From NCBI GenBank assembly GCA_029974635.1, contig JARKQY010000017.1, forward strand, positions 1 through 64,000: 64,000 nucleotides of DNA. The letters are read 5' to 3'. Source of the stretch: Bacillota bacterium. Lineage in GTDB: Bacteria > Bacillota > UBA4882 > UBA8346. Below the pieces are notes generated by a model that saw nothing but the letters and a program-made list of their open reading frames with translations, was not told the DNA's origin and ran no database searches. A program made the position numbers and the translations under genes. Positions 54,764 through 63,638 of this stretch are shown here, one piece after another. Positions within the stretch are counted from its first letter, which is position 1; every line of letters begins with the position of its first letter.

Positions 54764-54788
54764 ATAATCAAATAATGGAGGGTTAAAA

Positions 54789-54965
54789 ATGCGCGACCAA
54801 TTAGCAACTCGACTCGATACTTTACGGAAAGAATTTCAAGCCGGACAGGTCAAACTGCAAGAAATGGAAATTCAGGCGGCTTCACTCCGGGAAACCTTGC
54901 TGCGGATCAGCGGAGCGGTTCAGGTGCTGGAAGAGACGCTTAACTCCGATGAAAAAACAGCTTAA
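54789..54965 (+). CDS. Small coiled-coil protein between the fibre genes
   Basis: This 58-residue protein begins MRDQLATRLDTLRKEFQAG and continues with heptad-like leucines (LQEMEIQAASLRETLLRI), ending AVQVLEETL plus a short charged tail. It should be one amphipathic helix, probably a dimeric or trimeric coiled coil. TGGAGGG precedes the ATG. Small coiled-coil proteins of this kind are found beside eCIS fibre genes, where they may act as fibre chaperone or collar; this role is inferred. Confidence 0.75.
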   Translation: MRDQLATRLDTLRKEFQAGQVKLQEMEIQAASLRETLLRISGAVQVLEETLNSDEKTA

Positions 54966-54993
54966 GGATGGTTGTTTTATGAGGAGGATATAA

Positions 54994-56139
54994 ATGTCTA
55001 CTTTATCTGCTAATAGAGTGTCATTAGAGGTCCCCAGCGAAGTGACCGAGAACCCGGCCTTTCTCGAAGGGAAAAAATTCGTTTCCGGCAACGGGATTCT
55101 GGTAAATTCGCCTGAGACCCAATATTCCGGCTCATTAAGCGTTGCTGGAAGTATGCTGGATGCGGCGGGGACTGTCAAAGCCGCCCGGTTCGAGGGGGAC
55201 GGTTCCGGATTGACCGGAATCAAAGCCAGTAAATGGGCGGATGGAACCGGGGGAAGTATTAATTATAGCGGTGGAAATGTCGGTATCGGAGCCAATCCCA
55301 GCGATAAACTTGATGTAGCCGGCAATCTTCGTATCCTTACAGGAACAAACCCCATTCGCTTTACACCGGCTTGGTCGAATTTCCCGGATTCTGTAACAAA
55401 TGGGGCTGAAATTTCTAATGATACCAGTACTTATAAGACTTTAATGATTATTGGGAATAGATCCGCCGGGCTCGGCAGAAGAGTCTCCGTTTGGGATCGG
55501 TTGGAAGTCAACGGCACCTTCATAACCACCGGCAATGTGGAAGTATCTGGGGATATTAAATTTGGTGGTACTATTTCTACATCTAGCAGAATGCATATTA
55601 ATGGTGGAGAAATTCTTTATTTGCTTAATAAACAGGGGGTAATTATCGGAAGAGAATGGGGTGGAAATGGCAACTTAACAGTGCAAGGAAATCTAGCAAC
55701 CAATGGCAATGTGGACATAGCCGGTAATCTTAAAGTAAGGGGACTAATTGATGGCTATGATGGCAGAAATGTAGAGATTGGTAGAGATTTGAATGTACGG
55801 GGAACTGTTAAAGCCGCCCGATTCGAGGGGAACGGTTCTATTCAAGGTAATTTTCAAGACTTAACAGACAGCTCTATCAGTAAACAACTTAATAACGATT
55901 CTAATAGGACGGTAGTCTGGACTTCTGATACAAGTGGCCTTATGGCGCTTGTTACATCGGCTCCTCGCGATGGCACTACAACCGTGATGTGTCAGGATAC
56001 CAGAACGGTGCTTTCGGCGGCATCCGGTGGAGGTAGATGGGCTAGAACGAATTACTTCTTTGTCGTTCCAGGAAAAACATATTTGGTTCAAATGGATGGT
56101 AGACAAGGAAGTGTCACAAGTTGGATCTTATATAAATGA
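54994..56139 (+). CDS. Second fibre protein with distinct tip
   Basis: The 381-residue protein shares the shaft start with the large fibre: PAFLEGKKFVSGNGILVNSPETQYSGSL (quoted here as GILVNSPETQYSGSL), then AARFEGDGSGLTGIKASKW and GGNVGIGANPSDKLDVAGN. It lacks the N-terminal attachment part and the G2 domain. The tip (from about residue 285) reads DLTDSSISKQLNN, TVVWTSDTSGLMALVTS and ends WILYK, a beta-rich domain that resembles no other part of the window and is the best candidate for a receptor-binding end. GAGGAGG precedes the ATG. Confidence 0.82.
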   Translation: MSTLSANRVSLEVPSEVTENPAFLEGKKFVSGNGILVNSPETQYSGSLSVAGSMLDAAGTVKAARFEGDGSGLTGIKASKWADGTGGSINYSGGNVGIGANPSDKLDVAGNLRILTGTNPIRFTPAWSNFPDSVTNGAEISNDTSTYKTLMIIGNRSAGLGRRVSVWDRLEVNGTFITTGNVEVSGDIKFGGTISTSSRMHINGGEILYLLNKQGVIIGREWGGNGNLTVQGNLATNGNVDIAGNLKVRGLIDGYDGRNVEIGRDLNVRGTVKAARFEGNGSIQGNFQDLTDSSISKQLNNDSNRTVVWTSDTSGLMALVTSAPRDGTTTVMCQDTRTVLSAASGGGRWARTNYFFVVPGKTYLVQMDGRQGSVTSWILYK

Positions 56140-56194
56140 GACTGTTTTCATATGTCTCGTGAATACACTTCTATAATTAACCGAGGGATGATCA

Positions 56195-59100
56195 ATGGCG
56201 GAGAAAACAGCGGCAACGAAAGCATTACCCACCAAAACCGAATCAACGGCAGCCCGGTCCCGTCCTGCCAGAACCCAAACGCCGGTTTTGTTAGCGGAGT
56301 ATGTGAAGGCTTTGCAACGCACTGCCGGAAACAGAACGGTTGAGCGTCTATTTCAAGCGGCCTTGATTCAGTCATCCGCTTTACACGCCGTTTCGGATCA
56401 AAAAACCTCATTGCAACCGTTGATCCAGTATCAAGATGAAGTAGAGGAAGAGACCCGACAATCCGCTACTGTCCAAAAACAAGAAACCGCGGAAGAAGAG
56501 GAGACGACCCGGGAGCAGACATCGGTTCAAACAGGAAAAGCGGCGGCAGAGGAAAAGATTCAATCAAGTCCAGCCCTCCAATACCGGGAAGATGAGGAAA
56601 CCCTGGAACAAATCCAACGGCAGCCCCAGGAGGATGAACCGGAAGTCCAGGAGAAACCGGTTCCCTTGCTGCGCCAAACTAAGGCGTCGCCTCAAAAGGA
56701 AAATCGTCCCGCTAAAAGGCTCAGCGAGGAGATTCAGGAGGTCCGGGGCCAGGGCGAGCCGCTGGCAGCGGATTTGCGCCAGGAGATGGAAGCAGCCTTC
56801 GACGGTGAAGATTTCGGCGCTGTCAGGATTCACCGGGACGAAACCGCCGTCCGTTTGAATACCGGGCTTCGGGCCAGGGCCTTTACCAACCGGGAGGATA
56901 TTCACTTCAACCGGGGGGAATATCACCCGTCTTCTTCCGCCGGGAAACATTTGCTCGCTCATGAACTGACCCATGTGGTGCAGCAACGGACAATCCCCGA
57001 CCTGCAAAGGCGGTTAACCGCCGGCGGCGAACGAAACCACTACGAACAGGAAGCCGACGCGGCGGCCGACAGGGTGTTGGAAGGTCTGCAACCGATGGTG
57101 ACGCCGCTACGGGGCTCTACTTTTAAAAGGGCGGGGAGTGTCCAGTTCTCATCGGAAAAAGGACCGGTCCAGTTCGGACTGCTGGGAAGCGCCTGGCGCG
57201 GGATTAAAAAGGTAGCCAAAGGCGCCGCCGACTTGGTCGGCGATGCTGTCGACGCAGTGGGTTCGGCTTTTTCAAAAGGAATCGACTGGGTCATCAGTAA
57301 AGTAAAGCCCTACCTTAGAATGATTCCCGGCTACGACTTGCTGGGGTTTGCCCTGGGCAAGGATCCGGTAACCGGAGAGCCCATCAAGCGGGACGGAGCA
57401 GCTTTGGTTAAAGGGATTACGAGCTTGGCGCCAGGAGGGAAGCTGCTCTTTGAAAATCTGGAAAAAACCGGAGCCATTCCCAAAGCCATGGATTGGCTGG
57501 GAATGGAGATTCAAAAGCTGGGGCTTAGTTGGGATACTGTTAAAAGTTTATTTTTCCAAACCGTATCGGCCCTGTCAATCAGGGATGTGCTAAATCCAGG
57601 CAGCGCCATTACGAAATTAAAGCAAATTTTCCTGCCGCCCGTCAATCGGATTATTACCTTTGCCGGGAATGTCGGATTTAAGATCATGGAATTCATCTTT
57701 GAAGGCGCTTTGGCTATGGCAGGCGCTCCGGTGGAACAGATCATGGGGATCCTGAACAAGGGAAAAGCGGTATTGATGAAGATTATCGGCGATCCCATCA
57801 GTTTCATCAAGAACCTCTTTAACGCCGTGGTCGGAGGCATCGGGCTTTTCAAAGGGAATGTCACCAAGCATCTCATGGGCGGCGTGGTCGGTTGGCTCTT
57901 CGGCACTCTTGCCAAGGCGGGGCTTACTTTATCCGCCTCATTTGACCTTCCCGGCGTCTTTTCCGTGATACTGCAATTCCTCGATCTTACCTGGCTGAGT
58001 ATTAGATCCCGGATTGTTAAGGCATTAGGTCCGCAGGGTGAAAAGATTATGGGCGTCCTGGAGAAGACTGTTGATATTGTGCGGGACTTAGTTCAAAAAG
58101 GCCCCATCGCCCTCTGGGACTGGGTTAAAGATTTTATCGGCAATCTGAAGAGCATGTTCTTCGATGCCATTATCGATTGGGTGAAGGGGACTATCGTATT
58201 TAAGGCCATTGAAACGCTGATCAGCTTTTTCAATCCCGCCGGCGCAATCATTCAAGCGGTTATCGCCATCTATAATACGGTAAGGTTCTTTATGGAACGA
58301 ATCCGGCAGATTAAGGAATTCGCAATGTCGGTACTCAACTCCATCATTGAGATCGCCGGAGGGAACGTGACCAAAGCGGCTGCTGCCGTTGAAAATGCCA
58401 TGGTCAGGTCATTACCGGTGATTATCAGCTTCCTGGCGCGTATAATCAGGCTCGGCGGCATCTCTGAGAGGATCAGGAACGTGATCCAAAAGATCCGGAA
58501 ACCGATTGACGTGGCCATTAAAACGGTCATCGGATGGATTGTCGACAAGGCTAAACTTTTGCTCGGGAAAGGCAAGGCTTTGGCGGGGAAAGTCAAGGAA
58601 AAAGTGGTTAAGGCATTTCAATGGTGGAAAGCGCGCAAAAGATTTAAAACTCAAACCGGGGAATCCCATACCGTATTTTTTGACGGAGAGGGGAAAACCG
58701 CCCAACTGATGATTGCCAGTCAAAAAACCCCCTATGTCAAATTCATTAATCAATTGGATGCGGATAATGATCCGGAGAAAATCAAGGCCAAAAACGAAGC
58801 TCTAAAAACGGCAAAAGCCATCGATTCACTGCGGATTAAAGCCGCGACGGATGAAACAGGCGTGAAAGATCGAACCGGTGAGTTTAAAGCCTTACTTGAT
58901 ACTTTATCACAACAAACCAAGATTTTTATCGACCAGACCTGTGCTTTGCCGGCCTCTTCCTTTCCGGAATACGGGACATTGACCGGCGGTTTCGGCTCTA
59001 AAATGACGATCAAAAAACTCACTAAGATCGGACCTTCGGGAAGCAAACCAACGGTATCCAGCCCAGCTTGGGAAACATTGAATTTAAGAAGGCGCGGGAG

Positions 59101-59551
59101 AGGCAGTTTTTATGTATTAGGCCATCTACTTAATCAGAAATTGCATGGTTTGGGGAATAATTGGCAAAATATGACACCTATATCCAGAAGTTGCAACGCT
59201 CAGCATGAATCACTGGTTGAAAGCCAAGTCAAAAAAGCTGTTGATGATAACTGTGTCGTAGAATATACGGTTTGCGCGGATTATAAGCGTCCTGCCAACC
59301 CCTTAATTGCGACTGTCCAACAATGGTGTTCGGATGTTAAGTTAAAAAAGGATAAAGACAGGCATGAAAAAATACTTAAAGTAATGCAACACGAACAATA
59401 TACCACGGATAAATTGATATGTACGGCAACAATTATCGGCCGCTACGGCAAGCAAGAAGAGAAAAATAAGGCGCCGGAAAAAATAGTCGCGAATTTGCAT
59501 ATTAAGAACAAAATTGATGATGAAAAAGTTGAAAACTATGAAATCCATTGA
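56195..59551 (+). CDS. DUF4157 eCIS effector with C-terminal nuclease-like toxin domain
   Basis: The 1118-residue protein opens with a basic segment and LLAEYVKALQRTAGNRTVERLF, a motif often seen at the front of DUF4157 proteins. A Gln/Glu-rich linker follows to about residue 180. DUF4157 covers about 187-270 (FGAVRIHRDETAVRLN, ARAFTNREDIHFNRGEY) with zincin-like HELTH at H256-H260. Residues 325-830 are a long run of hydrophobic amphipathic helices, plausible for membrane passage. The C-terminus (about 960-1060) has GHLLNQKLHGLGNNWQNMTP (H977, N980) and SCNAQHESLVE, resembling DNA/RNA non-specific (beta-beta-alpha metal) nuclease toxins. It is the obvious cargo of the injection system. GAGGGATGATC precedes the ATG. 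No immunity gene is evident. Confidence 0.82.
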   Translation: MAEKTAATKALPTKTESTAARSRPARTQTPVLLAEYVKALQRTAGNRTVERLFQAALIQSSALHAVSDQKTSLQPLIQYQDEVEEETRQSATVQKQETAEEEETTREQTSVQTGKAAAEEKIQSSPALQYREDEETLEQIQRQPQEDEPEVQEKPVPLLRQTKASPQKENRPAKRLSEEIQEVRGQGEPLAADLRQEMEAAFDGEDFGAVRIHRDETAVRLNTGLRARAFTNREDIHFNRGEYHPSSSAGKHLLAHELTHVVQQRTIPDLQRRLTAGGERNHYEQEADAAADRVLEGLQPMVTPLRGSTFKRAGSVQFSSEKGPVQFGLLGSAWRGIKKVAKGAADLVGDAVDAVGSAFSKGIDWVISKVKPYLRMIPGYDLLGFALGKDPVTGEPIKRDGAALVKGITSLAPGGKLLFENLEKTGAIPKAMDWLGMEIQKLGLSWDTVKSLFFQTVSALSIRDVLNPGSAITKLKQIFLPPVNRIITFAGNVGFKIMEFIFEGALAMAGAPVEQIMGILNKGKAVLMKIIGDPISFIKNLFNAVVGGIGLFKGNVTKHLMGGVVGWLFGTLAKAGLTLSASFDLPGVFSVILQFLDLTWLSIRSRIVKALGPQGEKIMGVLEKTVDIVRDLVQKGPIALWDWVKDFIGNLKSMFFDAIIDWVKGTIVFKAIETLISFFNPAGAIIQAVIAIYNTVRFFMERIRQIKEFAMSVLNSIIEIAGGNVTKAAAAVENAMVRSLPVIISFLARIIRLGGISERIRNVIQKIRKPIDVAIKTVIGWIVDKAKLLLGKGKALAGKVKEKVVKAFQWWKARKRFKTQTGESHTVFFDGEGKTAQLMIASQKTPYVKFINQLDADNDPEKIKAKNEALKTAKAIDSLRIKAATDETGVKDRTGEFKALLDTLSQQTKIFIDQTCALPASSFPEYGTLTGGFGSKMTIKKLTKIGPSGSKPTVSSPAWETLNLRRRGRGSFYVLGHLLNQKLHGLGNNWQNMTPISRSCNAQHESLVESQVKKAVDDNCVVEYTVCADYKRPANPLIATVQQWCSDVKLKKDKDRHEKILKVMQHEQYTTDKLICTATIIGRYGKQEEKNKAPEKIVANLHIKNKIDDEKVENYEIH

Positions 59552-59623
59552 TATTCATTATTAGCTAAAAATATGAACAGTTGTATCATGAAGTGGCGGC
59601 TTTAGTGGAAAGATATAAAGCTT

Positions 59624-59650
59624 AAAAGTGTTTCTCGCACAAAATCCTAG
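59624..59650 (+). promoter_or_regulatory. 27-bp motif, copy B, upstream of a -10 box
   Basis: The 27-bp motif of 42133-42159 recurs here with three substitutions. It is followed after 5 bases by TATAAT (59656-59661), about 33 bases before the next gene. Position suggests a promoter or operator for the isoprenoid-synthase-like gene. Confidence 0.6.
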
Positions 59651-59694
59651 TATGATATAATCATTGCATAATTAAAGCAAAGGCAGCTAAGAAT

Positions 59695-60660
59695 ATGGAT
59701 TACTTACATGATTTTGATATAGACTTGAAATCCGCATTTGAAACATGCAAGACCCGAATCGCATCCTATAGTGAAGAATTTCGGGATCAAACCCTTGATT
59801 ATCTGGAAAAACATAATATTTTGAATAAAGCTTTTGCTGGCAACTGCCTGAGTTTTTTGTTGCCATTTTGGCTGCAAACGACTTTTCCGGTGCAGCGGGA
59901 GATTTGCCGCCATATCGTGGCCGGTAACATCTTTGGTTTTTTATATTTTTTGATTCAGGATGCGGTGATGGACACACTTCCCGGTGAATATCAAGGAGAT
60001 CTGTTACCGCTAGGCAATCTATTGTATCTGGATTTTTTTGAACAATACCGGCAATTGTTCCCCGGTAATTCGCCATTCTGGTCTTATTTGAATCAATACT
60101 TTCGGGAATGGGCTGACAGTGTGGCCCGGGAACGGAGAGGATATTGGAAACCGCAACAGGATAGTAGCGGACCGGAATTGATACAACTTGCCCATAAAGC
60201 GGCCCCGCTTAAAATTTGCGGCGCGGCGGCCTGTTTGTTGAATGATAATGAAACAGCAATCCGGCCATTAGCCAAAGCTATTGACGCTGTCGTAATTTCC
60301 TTTCAATTATTGGATGATTGGGACGACTGGCGCGAGGATTTGGAGATCGGCAACTGTTCCTTCTTCCTCTCCCAAGTGATGCGCTTATGTGATATTAAGG
60401 AATTTTCAACCTTGGAGGAGTCCCATGTGCAAACGGCGGTATACGGTCATGATCTGGCGGAGCGATTCATGGCCATTATGGAAGGAAATCAGGATTTGCT
60501 TCTAAGTGGTTCCGTTCCATACCTGCCGTATCTAGTCGCTTATCACCAAAGCTTGTGGGAAACCTGCCGGAAGATAAGCTTGAAAACACAGGAACATAAA
60601 CAAGCCATGCTAAAAGGTGGATTTTATCATTTTTTATATTTTAGTTCAAAATCAACATAA
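59695..60660 (+). CDS. Class I isoprenoid-synthase-like protein
   Basis: The 321-residue, all-helical cytoplasmic protein has two aspartate-rich motifs in the places expected for class I isoprenoid synthases: QDAVMDTLP (D89, D93) and FQLLDDWDDWREDLEIG (D207-D215). The second resembles the FQxxDDxxD motif of polyprenyl diphosphate synthases. The first is weaker than a standard DDxxD, and overall similarity to chain-elongating enzymes is low, so the reaction is uncertain (prenyl transfer, terpene cyclisation or a non-catalytic relative). It sits directly before a NHLP-leader-like peptide gene, 78 bases apart, probably in one operon. The ribosome site is weak (AAAGGCAGC). Confidence 0.65.
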   Translation: MDYLHDFDIDLKSAFETCKTRIASYSEEFRDQTLDYLEKHNILNKAFAGNCLSFLLPFWLQTTFPVQREICRHIVAGNIFGFLYFLIQDAVMDTLPGEYQGDLLPLGNLLYLDFFEQYRQLFPGNSPFWSYLNQYFREWADSVARERRGYWKPQQDSSGPELIQLAHKAAPLKICGAAACLLNDNETAIRPLAKAIDAVVISFQLLDDWDDWREDLEIGNCSFFLSQVMRLCDIKEFSTLEESHVQTAVYGHDLAERFMAIMEGNQDLLLSGSVPYLPYLVAYHQSLWETCRKISLKTQEHKQAMLKGGFYHFLYFSSKST

Positions 60661-60738
60661 AATATAAAAGTTTATTGTTAATCCAACCATCTTTTAGTAA
60701 TATAGTAATTGGATAAATGATAAAAGGAGCTGAAGCCA

Positions 60739-61002
60739 ATGGACCCTATCGAATTTAAAAAAGCCGAATTGGTCAGTAAAGTATGGAGCGGAGAAATATC
60801 TCTCAAAGAACTTCAAAAAAATCCGGTTGAAGTTATCCAGAAGGAATTTAATATTAAATTTGGTCCTGGAATGAAGGTTGAAGTTCATGTGGAAACCGAT
60901 AAGCTATTGCACCTGGTAATTCCCGCCAAACCTTCAGTAATCAATGATGATAACAAATGGGGCACAGGCAAGCCGAGAGATTACCGGCCTCTGGAGAAAT
61001 AG
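60739..61002 (+). CDS. NHLP-leader-like peptide, candidate RiPP precursor
   Basis: The 87-residue peptide has a leader resembling the nitrile-hydratase-like (NHLP) family: ELVSKVWSGEISLKELQKNP, EVIQKEFNIKFGPGMKVEV and the closing HLVIPAKP. In that family a short core follows the PxxP-type end and is chemically modified. Here the tail is 22 residues (SVINDDNKWGTG..., ending RPLEK) with no Cys, one Ser and one Thr, so a lanthipeptide or thiazole product is unlikely. AAAAGGAGC precedes the ATG. No LanM, YcaO, radical SAM or exporter gene is visible nearby; the adjacent isoprenoid-synthase-like protein is the only candidate partner. Confidence 0.65.
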   Translation: MDPIEFKKAELVSKVWSGEISLKELQKNPVEVIQKEFNIKFGPGMKVEVHVETDKLLHLVIPAKPSVINDDNKWGTGKPRDYRPLEK

Positions 61003-61026
61003 GCTACTTTAAGTTCGGTGTGAATT

Positions 61027-63417
61027 TTACAGACGGGGAATATAAACTTTAAATACGGTATTTCCCGGAATACTCTCAACCGTGATTTTTCCGTTATGTT
61101 TATCGATAGTTCTTTTTACAATATCCAATCCCATTCCGCTACCTTCACCCTGTGGCTTAGTCGTAAAAAACGGGGTGAATATTTTTGGGATGATCTCCGC
61201 CGGTATTCCGCGCCCGTTGTCGGTTATCGCAACGGTTACAAATTCGTCGGACTGCGAAATATCGATCAGCAATTTGCCCCGATAATCCATTGCATATAAG
61301 GCATTATCAATGATATTGGTCCACACCTGTATTAATTCGTCAGGATAGCACCAAACCGCTTCAACTGCTTGACAATTCCTGATAATTTCAACCCCGTGCT
61401 TGATTTTATTGTTATATAAAGTGAGTACCGTTTCTACACCATTGATTACATTCGCTTTTATCCTTTCGCTCATATGGTGTTGATGAGTATAGGCCTTTAA
61501 GGCGAAAGCCACCTTGGATGTTCTTTCAGTGGCCATGGTTATCGTGATTATATTGCGCCGCAATCCTGATAGAATGGATACTATTTTAACAATGGATTCA
61601 ATCTGCGGGTTTTCCAAAATGGCATGATAGGGGTTACTATCATAGATCCCCATTGCCACCAGCATATCCGCAAAATCATCGGACTCGCAGCCACGAAGTT
61701 CTCGGAGTTGTTGCCGCAGTGATCTTCGAAAATGCCGTTCATCCTTGAAAGAAACTGTTTGATGGTTAGCGGCAAGCGCCTTCTTTAATAAAAACAGAAA
61801 GTCTGCCCGGCTTTGAGAGGAGAGGCTTTGGAAGAATGCCGGCAGTTGTTCCAATACCTTGCCGAACGATTCATTGATGTTTCCAATGGAGGCCCGGATA
61901 GCTCCAAGGGGAGTATTGATTTCATGAGTGATACCCGCTACCAATTGGCCGAGCGCCGCCATTTTCTCTGACTCAACAAGCTGGCCTTGGGTCTGCTTTA
62001 AAATCTCCAATGTATTTATCAGTTCGTCATTGGTGGCTGAAAGCTCATCGTTTGCAGCTTCCAGTTGTTGCGTTCGTTCATAAACCCGCTGTTCCAAAGT
62101 TTTATTTAAATCGGCCAGGCGATCGCGGGATACTTTGATCTCTTGCCACATGATATCCAGTTCTTGGTTCTTTTGTTCCAACTCACCCGCGTATCTGACA
62201 ACTTGATGATAATTGGCCGCCAGTCTTCTGCCGAGAATACTCACCAAGCTTATCACAAAACCAAGCAACCCCCATTTCCACAAGGAGAAGGGATTTTCAA
62301 CCGTTATCGCGAAAAATTTGACGATATCATAAATGGAAATGGCGGCTAAAAATGCAAACCCTGCCGAAAATATGCGGGCATCGGTGTTTCCTTTCCAGGC
62401 GTAGTAAACTGCTGTTCCCATTAAAATCAGGTACTGGGCTAAACAAAATATACCGCTGATTTCATTCGAAACAATACTATAAATCTCATTTATTCCATAC
62501 TTTGAACTGACATTAACAATCATTAACACTATGCAGAAAGTAGAATAAACGACCCATAGGCGCCGTAAGCGCCGGATGAAGGAATGTTTTTCAGGGGTGA
62601 ATAATGTTTCAAAAAAATAGGTTAGGATGGGGAAGAAGAGAAATATTAAGACATCGAACAATAACGTCAGGTATTCATCCAGCGCTGGAAAATAGGGATG
62701 AAAATTGTTCGGATAGGTAGCTTCACCGATACCTAAGATTAAAATAATCAGGCATAAAGAAATCCAGCTTTTTTTCAGTTCCCGTTGCAAGAACATAGAA
62801 CAAAACATCATAATCAACGCCATAAGGGCAAGAGCGCACCCCAAAATGATATTGATAAAACTATCTTGAAAATAGTTTGCGATTAAATCGGAAAGATTGC
62901 CTACCAAAATGTTCTGCTTCGGCCCAAACGTACTATGGTTGGAAATCGCCCGGATATATAAGATTTGATTACCTTCATTCCGATTTAGCGGAATGATAAC
63001 CTTATTTAGATATTGAGGCCAAGACCGTCTTTTTTCATAAACCTTTTGCGAGCCAACATAAATAAACAACGATCGGCCGTAAACGCGTTGCAAAAAAACA
63101 CCGGGATTCATCCAATGATGGACCGGCAGTTTAACGCGAAACCAGACAACGGAAGCGTCTTGGGGAATCACTAACGGTTTGCGAACATCCTTCAAAGGTT
63201 GCCATTCGTTGTTTGAAAAATCTTCTAGAGTCCAAAGGGGAATTCCCTTTTTATTTTGAGGTGAATCTCCCACCCGATATTCCCAGGCAGAAAATAGTTT
63301 CTTGGGCGGCGCCGCGGTTTCTCCATTGACGGGTACGGCGCAGATGATGGTAATCAAACTAAAAAAGCAGCTGATTAAGAAAAACCGTTTTGTTGTTTTA
63401 AAAAAACTATTTTCCAT
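61027..63417 (-). CDS. 7TMR-DISM sensor histidine kinase
   Basis: The 796-residue kinase has a signal peptide (about residues 5-30), an extracellular beta-rich DISMED-like domain (about 45-185), then seven membrane helices (about 195-395). A coiled coil (about 410-480), HisKA with [12 protein letters not shown] (H498) and a HATPase domain ([21 protein letters not shown]) follow. Such sensors are thought to bind external carbohydrates or wall fragments. ATG 63417 is preferred because the signal peptide then starts properly; two upstream in-frame starts lack ribosome sites. A response-regulator gene lies divergently at 63639 and is the likely partner. Confidence 0.87.
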   Translation of the reverse strand: MENSFFKTTKRFFLISCFFSLITIICAVPVNGETAAPPKKLFSAWEYRVGDSPQNKKGIPLWTLEDFSNNEWQPLKDVRKPLVIPQDASVVWFRVKLPVHHWMNPGVFLQRVYGRSLFIYVGSQKVYEKRRSWPQYLNKVIIPLNRNEGNQILYIRAISNHSTFGPKQNILVGNLSDLIANYFQDSFINIILGCALALMALIMMFCSMFLQRELKKSWISLCLIILILGIGEATYPNNFHPYFPALDEYLTLLFDVLIFLFFPILTYFFETLFTPEKHSFIRRLRRLWVVYSTFCIVLMIVNVSSKYGINEIYSIVSNEISGIFCLAQYLILMGTAVYYAWKGNTDARIFSAGFAFLAAISIYDIVKFFAITVENPFSLWKWGLLGFVISLVSILGRRLAANYHQVVRYAGELEQKNQELDIMWQEIKVSRDRLADLNKTLEQRVYERTQQLEAANDELSATNDELINTLEILKQTQGQLVESEKMAALGQLVAGITHEINTPLGAIRASIGNINESFGKVLEQLPAFFQSLSSQSRADFLFLLKKALAANHQTVSFKDERHFRRSLRQQLRELRGCESDDFADMLVAMGIYDSNPYHAILENPQIESIVKIVSILSGLRRNIITITMATERTSKVAFALKAYTHQHHMSERIKANVINGVETVLTLYNNKIKHGVEIIRNCQAVEAVWCYPDELIQVWTNIIDNALYAMDYRGKLLIDISQSDEFVTVAITDNGRGIPAEIIPKIFTPFFTTKPQGEGSGMGLDIVKRTIDKHNGKITVESIPGNTVFKVYIPRL

Positions 63418-63638
63418 ATAGATTCTCTTATTTCGCTCCATTTTCGGTATTAGCGTGGATACGTCAAATATTATTGAAATATTTAGCAAGTAAGTATAAA
63501 ATAGATACAAAACAATTTTTTACATACTTCACGGGTACACTCATTTCACAAATATTATACTTTATGGAGTAATTATAGTAAATAAATTACGGTAGTCAGA
63601 TTTGGTCGATAATCGAAGGGTGCTTTGAAAGGATCGAT

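Noticed and set aside
34573..59551. Prophage or type VI secretion system
   Set aside because: No capsid, portal, terminase, integrase or lysis genes, and no TssJLM membrane genes. Presence of the DUF4255 cap, AAA+ ATPase and DUF4157 effector fits an eCIS.
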